Positions 22,781 through 33,563 of a stretch of 64,000 nt of DNA are shown here, piece after piece (the stretch's first letter is position 1; each line of letters starts with the position of its first letter). Both the position numbers and the translations under genes were made by a program. The notes under the pieces are model-generated. The model was given only the letters and a program-made list of their open reading frames with translations, was not told the origin of the DNA and ran no database searches. Origin of the DNA: Nymphaea colorata (Eukaryota > Streptophyta > Magnoliopsida > Nymphaeales > Nymphaeaceae); assembly GCF_008831285.2 (NCBI RefSeq), contig NC_045145.1:2768723-2832722 (forward strand), written 5' to 3'.

Positions 22781-24201
22781 AAAGATGAAAATCAAGGTTT
22801 GGATTTCCCAAACCGTAGCCAAATGTTCTCCTCCACCTCAGGAGACACTGCACACCTTGTACTTATGCGGCCAGCCCTCTTCCAATTACACCAACTCCAA
22901 TCTCTCGAACCATCCTGTTGAGCCAACTCCATTCTGTCCCTACCCACTTGCGCATCTTTTAAAAGCAGGATAAATGAAGAACGCATAAAAATTTCATGGC
23001 TTGGAAAAGCAGATCCTTTTCTTGTCATGAAAAACATCATGTACACAAGACATTTCCAATAAAGCAAACTTTACCAAATCCTATAGCAACCTTGCTTAAA
23101 AATACATAAATCATGCTCACCTCAAACGACTGCAACATTGCTGCCCGGTTGCACGCACGCATGCATGACCGTGCGTGTGTATACACTTATGGTCTCCTGA
23201 TCGGCCTCCACTTTTTCCGGATGTATTCAACTTCGACACGGCTTAGAAAACCAGCGGAACAATAACATCTGGGTTTTACCCTTTCACGCCAAAGCTGAGT
23301 CGGACTCGGGCACGGCGCTGACAGGGACCAGCCCCACCCACCCTATCAGAATTTGGAATAACAAATTTACTCCTTATAATTTTGAAAAAAATTTATTATG
23401 TAAATTTTTAATTTGATCCAGATGAAGGTTTAAAAAAATTATTAGAGAACTTCAGGCCCCAAGGAACTAGGTCCATCAGAGGTAGGACATTATATGGAAC
23501 AATCAAGTCTGATTAACTAACCTGGTCGGACCTTGAAGGTGCCATTAATGGAGAAGGGAAAAGGAAATATGGTATGAAAAAATTTTCTACCGGATACGCG
23601 CTTTCCGCATACATGAGGTCCAATTGCAATCAGATACGGCTATTCTTGAACTCGAACGGGCCCTGATTTGGTCCCACAGATGTTGGCGTGGCCCACGGCG
23701 GGGTTAGGCAGAAGGACGAGGCCTCTGGTCCGGGCTCGCCGCCCCTGCACCGTCGTTTCCTCGCCGGCGACGGCGCCTGTCTTTTTCACATACAACATTT
23801 GATATCGAATTAAGAAAACCCTAATAGATAATAGCTGATATGAAAATTTTGCCTAAGAGTGGAGATTCTTCTTTTGTTTTTTTTTTTTTTTTTTCCTTCT
23901 GAAATCAAACCTTGTATGATCTATAATCATTATTTCAGTGTAAACGAAACTTCAGATGATAAGCACTCCAGAAGTGAGCAAGCCACAATGTAAACACATG
24001 TACTCGGATAAAGAAAGCATAAATTACTAATTTCCCGAGTTTTAGGGGTATGATGTTTCTCATGTATGACATTCTTAGGGACAGATTGAACGAATGTGCA
24101 GAAAAGAAAGAGCAGTAGCATAATGATAAGGCTTGCCGAATATTTATTAAGATTTTCTGCTCGAGATTTACAGGAACGCCAACGGATTTTGCAGGCGGGC
24201 C
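22781..24201. other. Intergenic, no gene seen
   Basis: No recognisable protein or RNA gene. The GC content rises between 23200 and 23340 and between 23640 and 23780. A T-rich tract lies at about 23870-23895. The last few hundred bases should contain the 3' untranslated region of the minus-strand gene ending at 24202. Confidence 0.4.
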
Positions 24202-24588
24202 CTATTTTAGCATACTGTCGAACATCAACCTGCCGCCCTCCTGCTGCTCCGCGGCGGACTCCAGCAGACCTCTTTCGCCCTCCAGATTCCCGAAGTACTC
24301 TTTCCCGTCGAAACCCCCGCCGACGGAGGAGGAAGAGGAGGCGGAGGCGGCGCTCGTGTCTCCGCTTTCGGCGGCCGGAGGGGAGTAGGAGCGATTGATG
24401 AAGACGACGGCGACGAGGAAAAGGGCGGTGGAGACAAGCAGCGGGGAGAAGAAGTTGAGGACGGTCATGAAGCTGGGGGCGACGCGGACGAGGCCGACGA
24501 CGGAGACGATGAGGAAGACAACGAACAGCGCGTGGTACCTGAACCTTGTGAGGTTCTCCTTCAGGGCTTCAGCCGTCCGGGTCGCCAT
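24202..24588 (-). CDS. Small two-helix membrane protein, unknown function
   Basis: This 128-residue protein starts MATRTAEALKENLTRFRYHA and has two hydrophobic segments at about residues 20-38 and 46-64. They are joined by a short loop containing RVAPSF and followed by NRSY. The rest is a polar, Ser/Ala/Gly-rich tail (about 69-95) with an acidic end (FGNLEGERGLLESAAE) finishing in FDSMLK. The layout suggests an integral membrane protein, perhaps of the endomembrane system, but I do not recognise a named family. Two short helices recall PRA1-like proteins without a clear motif. The frame stays open for 90 codons upstream through a CTCT repeat; I chose the ATG at 24588 because the upstream peptide is low-complexity, while this start has a good context (CCATGG on the complementary strand) and begins the conserved-looking segment. 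GC-rich codon use contrasts with the AT-rich surroundings, as expected of a real gene. No intron is seen. Confidence 0.7.
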   Translation of the reverse strand: MATRTAEALKENLTRFRYHALFVVFLIVSVVGLVRVAPSFMTVLNFFSPLLVSTALFLVAVVFINRSYSPPAAESGDTSAASASSSSSVGGGFDGKEYFGNLEGERGLLESAAEQQEGGRLMFDSMLK

Positions 24589-24628
24589 GGATCCGAAGAA
24601 ACTTTGCAGAAGAACAGACAGGGAAAGC

Positions 24629-24652
24629 GAGAGAGAGAGAGAGAGAGAGAGT
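24629..24652 (-). promoter_or_regulatory. CT-repeat in the leader of the membrane-protein gene
   Basis: A GAGAGA run on the plus strand reads CTCTCT in the transcript, about 40-65 bases upstream of the ATG at 24588. CT-rich leaders are common in plant genes. A (TA)n tract at about 24891-24917 lies about 300 bases upstream and could contain a TATA element. Neither role is proven. Confidence 0.35.
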
Positions 24653-24919
24653 GTCCAGGCACTGTTGGCGTCTGCACGGCGGAGCAGGGCTTTTATTTTT
24701 ATTAATATTCCGGAAATACCCTTGCTTCGGCTGTAATGGATACCCTGGAACTGAATATGGTTTGAAATGTCAGGGTGAGGTAAGCCCGGATCTGGACTGG
24801 GTCCAACTGGTCCCGGATTCAGTCCAGATAAGATGTGCCCAAGTAAACCACTCTTCACTTTACCTTGACTACTATTTTGATGGACAATCGTGTATATATA
24901 TATATATATATATATAAAG

Positions 24920-26300
24920 TTAGGGTCAAAGGGTCGGAGACAAATCTATGGATCTGAAAACTGGAAAATCTTGAGACGACGTCAAATCTGAAGCAATCAA
25001 ATGGCGTATTAAGATGTTGATGTGGCGTTGGATTACCTCATATCTAGTGGGATCCTTGAAGTTTTGATGCTCGTAAAATTGGGCTATGGCCTTCCCCTTT
25101 TTGGCGTTGTAAAATCCTTCTTCAAATGGAATGAACGGGTAATGACCTTTTCGGACCAGGCCCTATTTTCAAGAGCCGATTTGATCTCTTCTTTAAACAA
25201 ATGTTGCTATTTGAAAAAGACAAAGGTTCCTTAATTTACTCGGACTTAAAAAAGGAATAAAAAGATGGCAACTGCCTGCGCTTTCTCCATCTCCATCTCG
25301 TAGAAGGCCCAAGTTCTTAAAGAACAGATTTCTATCTTTATGCAAGATTTTTTTAGTGCCATTTTCATTTGTTTGGTTGTTCAATCTTGAATGAAAGAGA
25401 AAAGCGTAGAAGTTAGAAATCGTTGCCGATGTTTCATTTTTCTTAGATATGATGACTTGCGTGTTCGTGTTTACTGCTTGCGTGCCGTTTATGTTGGTTT
25501 TTACGGTATATTTAAATGTTTTCCTGTGAAATAGACTTTGAATGCCTATTTCAAGATTTTTTTTCGTTTTGACGATTTGAGTTAGCTGCATATTGTAGGA
25601 AACTAACGAGAAAATAAGAAATTGATTTAGTTGAGTTCTACTGATATTTCCGTTAATTGGCTTCTTTACATTGAAATGGTACACTTTTGCTTGGTGTTAT
25701 ATTTACAAATTAATACATAGTATATATATATATACCAGACTACTTGGGTAAGGGATAAAAACCAGTCCATCTAATTCTGTGTTAAAAATTATTTTAAACA
25801 AAATGTAAAGCTCCTAACGTCTTTTCCACTATCTTCTACTATCAAAATTTTGTGAAAGTCCTTCATAATTCATTACAAGATTGACTAATTAACTATAGTC
25901 TCTCATAAAATCACTCTGAAATTGCATTTGTAAGGTTAGATTGCAGAAAGGATACTTTAATAATTAATTTTAATGACTCTGAATTTTGTCCTTAGGCAAA
26001 TGGCATGATTTGACGACGACCAGTTGCTCAGCCATGATTTTTAACAACAGAATACATCATATTTTGCAATGGTTTTTAATGGCACAAAGCCAAAAATTAG
26101 TCATCGGGCTACAGAACTAGCTAGCTAATTTAAAATTATATATTTAATCTTGTTGGTTTCATTTAAGAGTGCCATCGGTTTATTAAGAGAAAAGAGTGTA
26201 TCTTAGCAATGGACATCTTATGTCGGACGCGAGATTTTACTTGCTTAAATGAAAAGTCTGAGCATATTCAACCCGCGAGCAAAGTCTGTCTGGGCTTTGA
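24920..26300. other. Intergenic, no gene seen
   Basis: AT-rich sequence upstream of the minus-strand gene. No coding similarity was found on either strand; the 163-codon frame at 25193-25684 (-) has no recognisable features. Confidence 0.4.
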
Positions 26301-26307
26301 GTGATAC

Positions 26308-26339
26308 GCTCCTGGTACGCGTTTTCCGGTACCAGGAGC
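26308..26339. repeat. Perfect 11-bp stem, 10-nt loop
   Basis: GCTCCTGGTAC, a loop of GCGTTTTCCG, then GTACCAGGAGC. The loop and right stem start recur as GCGTTTTCCGGTACC at about 26674. Confidence 0.8.
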
Positions 26340-27000
26340 AACCCATGATTCAAACTCAGATGGCTAGATGACAACTGACAATGTCATTGGGTTAATGAGT
26401 TGACTTGTCCACTGGATTGAATTTTAAAATAATCTGAATCGGGTCAATTAGGATGAGTCAAGGGTGAGTCAATCAAGGGCGAGCCGGGCAAACCTTCACT
26501 CGTGGCCACATTTTTTAATGATCCAAGCTGACTGGCGCGATTTCCAAACCAACCCACTGAGTCAATCAACTATGAATCCAGCAGCTTTTGGTTAACCGCC
26601 TGTGCTCATTAATTAGAAGCAGGAGTCACATCAAAATGGGTCGTGGACCCACTTGGGTCTGATTCTAACCCGACGCGTTTTCCGGTACCTTATAATGGCG
26701 ATTTTCTGATGCGCGTACTCATGGTCGTGCCCAAGTTATAAAGCCTTTAACGCAGATGGTATCATGGTAGGGAGTAGGGACGCACACACTCTCTGTCTTT
26801 CAATCTCGCACATACACGTGATATGGCATCTTCCAAAACTTGGTTTGTGAAAAAACCATTACTAAAGACCCGGTTTTTTGTGCAGCTTTTACATTCTCCC
26901 GAATTCCCTGAGTCAGCTCAAAACACTAAAAACCTGGCCACGAGTCACAATTGGTTTGGCTCGCTCTTGTGACTCGGCCTTGACTCACCCGATTGACGTT

Positions 27001-27108
27001 ATTTTAAAATTCAACCAAGTCGACAAGTCAACTCGATGACCCAGTGATCTGATTATTTTAAAATTCAACCAAGTCGACAAGTCAACTCGATGACCCAGTG
27101 ATCTGATT
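27001..27108. repeat. 54-bp tandem duplication
   Basis: ATTTTAAAATTCAACCAAGT starts at 27001 and again at 27055. The two 54-bp copies appear identical, which indicates a recent duplication within the right arm of the inverted repeat. Confidence 0.9.
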
Positions 27109-27254
27109 ACCTGATCATCCGCCGATTTGAATCTGAGTCTCAGATTTGTCAACATGTTTAAATCCTAGTTTTCATGCTTGGTTGACAACAAAAAAGCCAT
27201 GTATTCACTTTACTTTTTGAAACCTTTTTATTTTGATGACAAAGATGAGGATGT

Positions 27255-27269
27255 TATATATATATATAT

Positions 27270-27301
<32 letters not shown>
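27255..27301. repeat. (TA)n(GA)n microsatellite
   Basis: A TA run passing into GATA and then a GA run. Confidence 0.9.
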
Positions 27302-28640
27302 TAAAAAGCGAAGGTGCCAAAACCAATTTTTCATGAAAATATGGGAGAATTACCCCGTTTTGACGTCGGCTAAACACGCCCCAAATGGATTGTTTAGGCA
27401 ACATATTGTTTTAACTCCAAAACGTCATTTTAAGGTTTTTGATTATTCAAACTTCACAAGCACATAATACATTAAATTTTGGGGCTTGAAGAAGGGAAGG
27501 AGCCTCATGTAGGCAATTGGTGATTTCCAGTAGGTTGTTGATTTCCAGTAGGTTGTTTATTAAAAATCAAAATTTTATCATTAAAAGTAAAATGAATTAT
27601 TGCTACTCATAAACCAATGTTTTTAAATAAAAAAAACCTTATTTTTAGTTATTTGATAACATTTCTATATAGCATTATAGAACTACCATATTATGTATCT
27701 GTGTGCATGTCATATGCAGCAGGTGTGTGTGTAACTAAATACATTGGTTGTGAGTCTTACAAATTGTACATTGACATGGTGTGTGACGTCTTCATTGAAT
27801 AAACCACTTGTTTTTTCAAATAATAAAATAAGAGAACTCGGTCAGTGACTTCCAGCGTTGTGAGTGAGATATGACCGAATGAATCTGAGTTGAGCTGTTT
27901 AAACATGAAGAAAGAGTTTTATCCCCTCAGGACCCGATTGAACAATGTCTGACCCGTCCCGATCCTTCCGAGGAAGCTCTCTCCGATCTTTACTCCAATA
28001 ATTCATATCCAGAAATTATGCTGGATCGAGAATCCGACCTATTGCTTGCCGATTCTTCGATAAGAAAAAAAGCGCAGTGCCGAAAGTCTGTACCCTCTCG
28101 TTCCACTTGCGTGATTGTGCGTGCGTCCAGCTTTGGCCGCTCTGGCGCCACCGACACATCTGACGCAATAGCACACTTTTTTTTTTTTTTTTTTTTGGCT
28201 GTTTAATGTGATTCTATGCATCCTATGTTCATATGTGGATGTAGCCTACATTGTGGACTGTCCTACTACCAACGAGTCCCTACCGTTAAAGCCTTACCAA
28301 TAGAACACAAAATGCTTCAAAGTGAATGGTTGTGATTTAATTTGAGGTCTTCAACTGTGAACATTTTGGAACCCCTTTTTATAAATCATCTATGCTTTCT
28401 GTGTAGCCTCACAACTTCATGAGAGTGGATAGCTAGTCCATTGAATAGTTAACCTTTTTTTGTTTCCAACCAGTAGAGGAGAAAACCACAATTGGTGATT
28501 AGTTAACCTTTTTTTCCAACCAATAGAGGAAAAAACCACAATTGGTGATGTGGTTCCCATAATATATATATATATATATCCTTAACCCTAGAGTGATCCC
28601 AATTCTATTAGGACCGGGCATCGGGCCAGGGTGGGCGAGC
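27302..28640. other. Intergenic, no gene seen
   Basis: No recognisable coding region or RNA gene. The duplicated block GGTGATTTCCAGTAGGTTGT at 27520-27555, and a near-repeat of TTAACC with AACCACAATTGGTGAT at about 28450-28550, are short local duplications. Confidence 0.4.
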
Positions 28641-28965
28641 CTTAGGTTTAAGCCTGGGCATCGGGCCGCTCAGCCGGACCCGGTCCAGCTCGGGCCGGGT
28701 CGCCCTCCTGGCTCCTTTTCCTGCCCTCCCGTCGCGCTCCGACGGAGGAGGAGGAGGAGGGGGACGGAGACGGAGGAGGAGGGTGAGGGGAGCGGTCCTA
28801 TGCGGAGAGGGGGAGGGGGAGTGGAGAGGGAGAGCGGGAGTCGGGCCGGGCCGCCGCCGGACTGGACTATCGGGTTCGGGTCAGCGGGAGTCGGGTCGGG
28901 CCACCGCCGGACTGGACTATCGGGTTCAGGTCCGGCCCGGCCCGTTGCCCAGGCTTACTTAGGTT
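28641..28965. mobile_element. Non-autonomous hAT element, 309 bp, with 8-bp TSD
   Basis: The element (28649-28957) starts TAAGCCTGGGCATCGGGCC and ends GGCCCGTTGCCCAGGCTTA, near-perfect inverted ends. It is flanked by CTTAGGTT on both sides (28641-28648 and 28958-28965), the 8-bp duplication expected of hAT transposition. It is very GC-rich, with a GGA-repeat core and a 50-bp tandem duplication (from 28835 and from 28885). It has no transposase. Its ends match those of the larger element at 32589-33555. Confidence 0.85.
28835..28934. repeat. 50-bp tandem duplication inside the small hAT
   Basis: CGGGAGTCGGGCCGGGCC at 28835 is repeated with few changes at 28885, followed in both by GCCGGACTGGACTATCGGGT. 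Confidence 0.85.
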
Positions 28966-29744
28966 GGACTTGAGTAGGCCAGAAGCCCTCGCCAGCAGCT
29001 CATGTTCGGACCTTCTTAGTTATAGAGTTGGGCTGGCCTGGACTTGAATGTCAATTTGACTTGACAGTCATCAAAAAAACAAAAAAGAGGAATAGGTCTT
29101 CCAAAGCCGTCTCTTTCCATTTTTTTCATCTAGTGAACACAAATAGCAAAGAGGAAGAGAGAGAATATACCAATCTATAGAAGGGGAGAGAGACAACAAA
29201 GAATAGTTCTTGATGACATACATGTAGAGAGGGAGGTAGAGGCATGCCATGAGGAAGCACTAAGAGAATGGAGAAATTGCAGGAGAGAGAGAGAGAGGGA
29301 GAGAGAGAGAGATGGAGAGAGAAAAAAAGGGTACAGATGTAGAAAGTATCATGGACTATTTTGTAGGGAATATTAGGCCAAAGTTGAGCCCCATCACCCA
29401 CCTCATCATGGCCTAATCCCCCCAACCGTGTTTTATTTGTTTAGCAATGGGTAGAGCTAGAAGTTTTTGATGAGATGGGCCGAATTAAAATTTCTAAATT
29501 TCGACACAGGCTCATTTTTCAAAATTTTTATATAAAACAAGTAAAATTTTCTAAAATTTACATGTATCTTTTTTTTTTTAAAAAAAAAGAATTTATAAAG
29601 TTCAGACTTCTCCTTTTGGTATCAAGAATACCTTCATGTAGCACTATTTCTCAAGTCAGCCATCTTTAGTGATTTGCCTCTCAATTAGAGCATCCTAAGG
29701 TAAACCTTGCATAATTACCCTTTTTTGTCACATTCCCAAGTCCA
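28966..29744. other. Intergenic with GA-rich tract, no gene seen
   Basis: A long GA-rich purine stretch at about 29150-29330 gives serine/leucine-rich spurious frames on the minus strand. No real gene was identified. Confidence 0.45.
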
Positions 29745-29958
29745 TTAAGGGGGCGTTTGATATACCCAGAATAATGAATTTGAAACAAAAATACTCAAAT
29801 TTTAAGAAATTGAAATTATTAAACAAACGAGGTATTTTGTTTCCGGAATTAGGAAATTGAAACCTGAAAATTTAAATTTCATTCCAATTGGAAGAGGAAT
29901 TATGATTCTAGAATTTTCATTCTTGAATCAAAATTCCAAACCATCAAACGCCCTCTTA
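29745..29958. mobile_element. Tourist-like (PIF/Harbinger) MITE, 208 bp
   Basis: The element (29748-29955) begins AGGGGGCGTTTGAT and ends ATCAAACGCCCTC, inverted ends with one or two differences. It is flanked by TTA at 29745-29747 and 29956-29958. Short AT-rich internal sequence, no coding capacity. TTA duplications and G-rich ends reading GTTTGAT are typical of Tourist-like MITEs. Confidence 0.75.
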
Positions 29959-30694
29959 CTGTGTAAATGCCAGTACCGCTACCACTACTGTGCTGCTACA
30001 CCCTCTCATTTGGCTGGCTTCTTATTACCTTTTTGCTCTATTACCTCACCATGTTTGAGTCATTAGCGTTCATTTCCAGCCTCTTGGCCAAGGGTTCATT
30101 TCCAGCCTTCGAGATCCAACCATAATCTGCCTGCAATTGGGTTGATTTGTTTGTGTTGATGTATGCTTTCTAATAGGGAAAAACTGTTCTTGCTTGCAAA
30201 TTGTATCATTTGAACTTGGAGAGTTTAGTAAGTTTTTGGGACTGCTACTAAAATTTTTCACGATGGTTTAAGTTGCAGTTGCATGCCTGGGCGATCCTAG
30301 TGGATAATCTGGAATTCAAATTTTGCTTAGTTTGTAAGCATAGTGTACCAACAAGACCGGTCCTTCACTGGGGACTCTCTATGATCAAGAACTCAGTCGC
30401 AGGGGTAAAGCCAAAAAAATTTTGTCTATGAGGCATTAAATATATACGTAACAAATTTTCAGTTGGCCTGGGGGTAGTGTCTCTGGGATTGATCCATCTA
30501 ATTGGACCCAAATCTACCCAAATCCAATAATTAACAATATGGTTTTAGAGTTCCGCCTTGGTAGGTCGCCTACACAGAGTTATAGAACTTGTTGGTTAAT
30601 ATCCCCACATACGTATTGACTTGTCAACATGCTTGGGTGCATCGGCTAGAAGGGCAAAAAAGTGTGAATTAAGTTTATGTCAATGACTACTTCA
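29959..30694. other. Intergenic, no gene seen
   Basis: No coding similarity or RNA gene seen. Confidence 0.4.
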
Positions 30695-31235
30695 AGGGGC
30701 ATAGCATATCTAGTAGGTAGACAAACATATAGAAGGCATGTCACTTGTTCGATTCTCATGGGTGGTTACCTTGGACTTCCCCCCATTCTCAAACTTCAAT
30801 ACCTTGATGTTGGCATCAAATTGGGTTTGGATCATTCTATGATCAAAGAAAGAACAAAAACCCGCCCAGTTCACTCACATGGCTGTTGGCCTACCAAGCA
30901 CTTGCCCGCTGCTCCTGCCGCAGTACCTCAAGGTTTGATGGATTTAAGAAAAGGAGATTATGGAAAAGAAATGATGATACTCCATTAAAGACTACTCCAT
31001 AGGTTCCCTTGGAAGAAAGGTCGCTTGCAAAAGGACTAAGGAGAAGGGTTTGAAGATCAACAGGAGAAAGGTCTCATCCATCAACATTGACCACTCACTT
31101 CACTACAAAGAGATTCTAGATCACATAGATCAAAGCACTCACTTTGAAGGTTGTATGATACTCCACTTAGTCTCGATGCAATCTAGGAGCCCGAAGGCAC
31201 AGGGAATAAGAGGGTCTTTGGGTCTTCTTTAGGCG
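30695..31235 (+). repeat. SINE-like repeat, copy 1 (interrupted)
   Basis: The start (GGGGCATAGCATATCTAGTAGG then CTTGTTCGATTCTCATGG) resembles the tRNA-like head of a SINE, with degraded A and B boxes. It also aligns with the better-preserved copy at 35117. Its far end (31160-31235) resembles the tail of that copy (GGGAATAAGAGGGTCTTTGG against GGGAATGGAGGGGCCTTCGG). It is longer than copy 2, so an insertion is likely. The family is inferred, not recognised. Confidence 0.35.
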
Positions 31236-32263
31236 GTAGGTTGTTGACGACTTGCTTACCCAAAGTTTGTGTCTCTAACTGCTGGTTTATAACTAAACTC
31301 AATGGTTACTTCTTTAGACCCTCTCAAGAGGACGCAAAATCTCTTATAAAATGTGGTTAGCTTATAACCAGCATTTGGGTTATGTTTTTAGTGCCTATCT
31401 AAGCTATTGCCCTGTTCATGACCAATTTTTAATTCACCTGCTCTCACACCCTGTGAGCATCACCATTAAAAAAAGATCTTTTGAAGAAGAATGAAAAAGG
31501 TAGTCCCTTTTATTACACTTAATAGAACAAATTTGCCCATTGTTAAAAGATTCGGTACAACAGTTGTTTGTTGGACTAAAGAAAAGCATAAAGTTCTGAA
31601 AGATATAGTCACTCTCTATATATAAATGAACAGAATGAGAATAAAGGATGATGCTTTCCTTTTGGACTCAAGCAAGTAATTAATTTAGTATCTGGAAAGG
31701 CAGCACACTTTGCTGTTTGTTTCTTCTCGCTAGGGTTATTCCTCTTCATAGGGAGGAGAAATTCCACTCATATTTTAATACCTTTTGTTTGCTTAATATG
31801 TCGAGCAATCGGACGAAAAGAAATATGCACAATTTTTTATGAAAGAAGTTGTCACCACTATAAAACTTTGATTTAAAGTAGACAGTCACGTGAGACGCTT
31901 GCATTAAGGGTGAAAGGAGTTCAGTTTCGTGAATCAGATTTTTCCATTTCTTGGCTGCATGGATCCAGATCATTTTCTATGTCCCTATTGGATCCGAATC
32001 CTATTCATTTGCAACAATGCGAGGATTTTTATATATATTTGAAACATTGGCATGCCAAGTGAGAGTAATTGCGTGTGACTGTGAAAGCAGCCTTTGAATC
32101 ACAACGTTCAATAAACTTTCTCAGTAAAATTTGACCATATTGAATTTTTTTTATAGATAAGAATTAACCTGATGGCGTCAAATTTATTTTGTGAAAACGA
32201 GTCCTAAATTACCATAGTTTGGTATTTCTATGAACATCAATTTTGAAGTGTAAAAATATTTCA
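31236..32263. other. Intergenic, no gene seen
   Basis: No recognisable coding region or RNA gene on either strand. Confidence 0.4.
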
Positions 32264-32309
32264 GCTATATATATATATATATATAAATTGAAGTGAAAAA
32301 ATATTTCAG

Positions 32310-32398
<89 letters not shown>
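32243..32398. repeat. Duplicated block with (TA)n(GA)n microsatellite
   Basis: TTGAAGTG..AAAATATTTCAGC followed by a TA run occurs twice (32243 and 32286). The second TA run is much longer (to 32374) and passes into about 11 GA dinucleotides. Confidence 0.85.
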
Positions 32399-32580
32399 TA
32401 CAAGCACTAGTAGCTTCTTGTACGATTTGATATTTATATACGAGAATTGTCCAGAGATAATATGACTTGGGATCTGGGATGGGTTTGGTAAATAGGAGTG
32501 GATAAATACTGCAGCAAGAGACACAGTTGCAGGTGATCAGACAGTAATGACATAAAATATTTGTTGGGAAACTAGAACTC

Positions 32581-33563
32581 AGCATATCTAAGGCTGGGCA
32601 AGGGGCCTGCCCGAGGCCTGGCCCGTTTAGAAACTGGCCCGGTCGGGCCCATGTGATGTTGGGCCTCGGGCTTTGACTTATGCCCGAGGCTCGGCTCGGC
32701 CCGATTATTAACGGCCCCAGCCAGGTTTTTTCGAGTTAAAGGAGTTGAAGAACACATGGAGGGAGATCAGTGAGCTTGGCACCGGTGCAATAGAAGAAAA
32801 GCGAGGGGGAAGGAGGCGGAGAAGATCGTCGGTGACCCACAGAAATAGAGGCTTAAGTTGTAGCGGTTTTTGGATGGAGAGATATAGGGGAATGGCCATG
32901 TTCCGGCCGCAACTCGTCGGCTTCATGCTGCTCGCCTTCGTCGCCGTGGTGGTCGTGGATGGGAGTTCTCTTCATTCGGACAAGGACGCTCTGATCGACC
33001 TCAAGCAGTTCCTCCAACGAAACAACGCCGCGCATCAGGGAAAGTAGAAACAGTGGACCGAGGGCGACGCTTCGCCTTGCGGCAGGTCAGGGATCGTGTG
33101 CACGGGATGCAGGGTCACCGGGATCGACCTCTCCAACTTCACGTCGTAGACGCATGGGATGTTGTACCCACACTTCCCCTCGCTCACGGCGCTCGGTTCC
33201 CTTGATGTCTCTAGCAACACCTTTAGCGGACCGATTCCGGCAGACCTCGAGCAGTGCGCATCGCTCGGCTACCTCAACCTTTCACACAACATCCTTGAAT
33301 TGAGGGGAAAGGGGGACCCTAACCCGCTAAGTTGCTAACATTCAGTTTTCTGAAAAAAACAAAAAAAAAATCATATCGGGCTTCTCGGGCCGCCGCCGAT
33401 CACAATGGCAGGCCCGAGCCCGACCTGTTAATTATCGGGCCGGGCCGAGCCCGTTAACCTCAGCCCGAAAATTATTATTTCAAGGCCCGGGCCCAAGCCC
33501 ATAACCGGCCGGGTAGCAGGTACCCGGCGGTGGCCCGGCCCGGTGCCCAGGCTTAAGCATATC
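32581..33563. mobile_element. Pack-hAT: hAT element carrying an LRR-kinase exon
   Basis: The 967-bp element (32589-33555) starts TAAGGCTGGGCAAGGGGCC and ends GGCCCGGTGCCCAGGCTTA. It is flanked by perfect 8-bp duplications AGCATATC (32581-32588 and 33556-33563). Subterminal regions are GC-rich with GGGCCCGG-type words, like the 309-bp relative at 28649. In its middle is a piece of a host receptor-kinase gene. It has no transposase, so it moved with a source supplied elsewhere. Confidence 0.85.
32892..33300 (+). pseudogene. Captured 5' exon of an LRR receptor-like kinase (NILR1/At1g74360-like)
   Basis: From the ATG at 32892 the frame reads MAMFRPQLVGFMLLAFVAVV, a signal peptide, then SLHSDKDALIDLKQFLQRNN, the LRRNT region. 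A TAG stop at 33045 is followed in the same frame by QWTEGDASPCGRSGIVCTG and VTGIDLSNF. A second stop at 33147 precedes FPSLTALGSLDVSSNTFSGP, IPADLEQCASLGYLNLSHN and ILE, a leucine-rich repeat. The order and wording fit the N-terminus of plant LRR receptor kinases, best the At1g74360 (NILR1) group, from memory of the family. The copy stops after the first repeats and lacks the kinase. It lies wholly inside the hAT element and its codon use is GC-rich, unlike the surroundings. Two in-frame stops make it a pseudogene. Confidence 0.75.

Larger units (their letters stand above)
26308..27146. repeat. Imperfect long inverted repeat (possible foldback/MITE)
   Basis: The left arm (about 26385-26540) and the right arm (about 26915-27110, reversed) share blocks such as GAGTTGACTTGTC, TTGAATTTTAAAATAA, GGGTGAGTC, GAGCGAGCC, GACTCGTGGCCA and AGCTGACT. 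The right arm contains a 54-bp tandem duplication (27001-27054 and 27055-27108). The left edge carries a perfect 11-bp hairpin. No coding capacity. No target duplication was identified, so the class is open. Confidence 0.55.

Noticed and set aside
24096-24736. Plus-strand Arg-rich frames opposite the membrane-protein gene
   Set aside because: They are antisense shadows of a GC-rich coding sequence; the minus-strand frame has membrane segments and a good start.
25193-25684. 163-codon minus-strand frame
   Set aside because: AT-rich, no recognisable motif, composition like the intergenic flanks; likely chance.
28593-28973. 126-codon GC-rich frame
   Set aside because: It covers the 309-bp hAT element, including its inverted ends and duplication, so it is not a gene.
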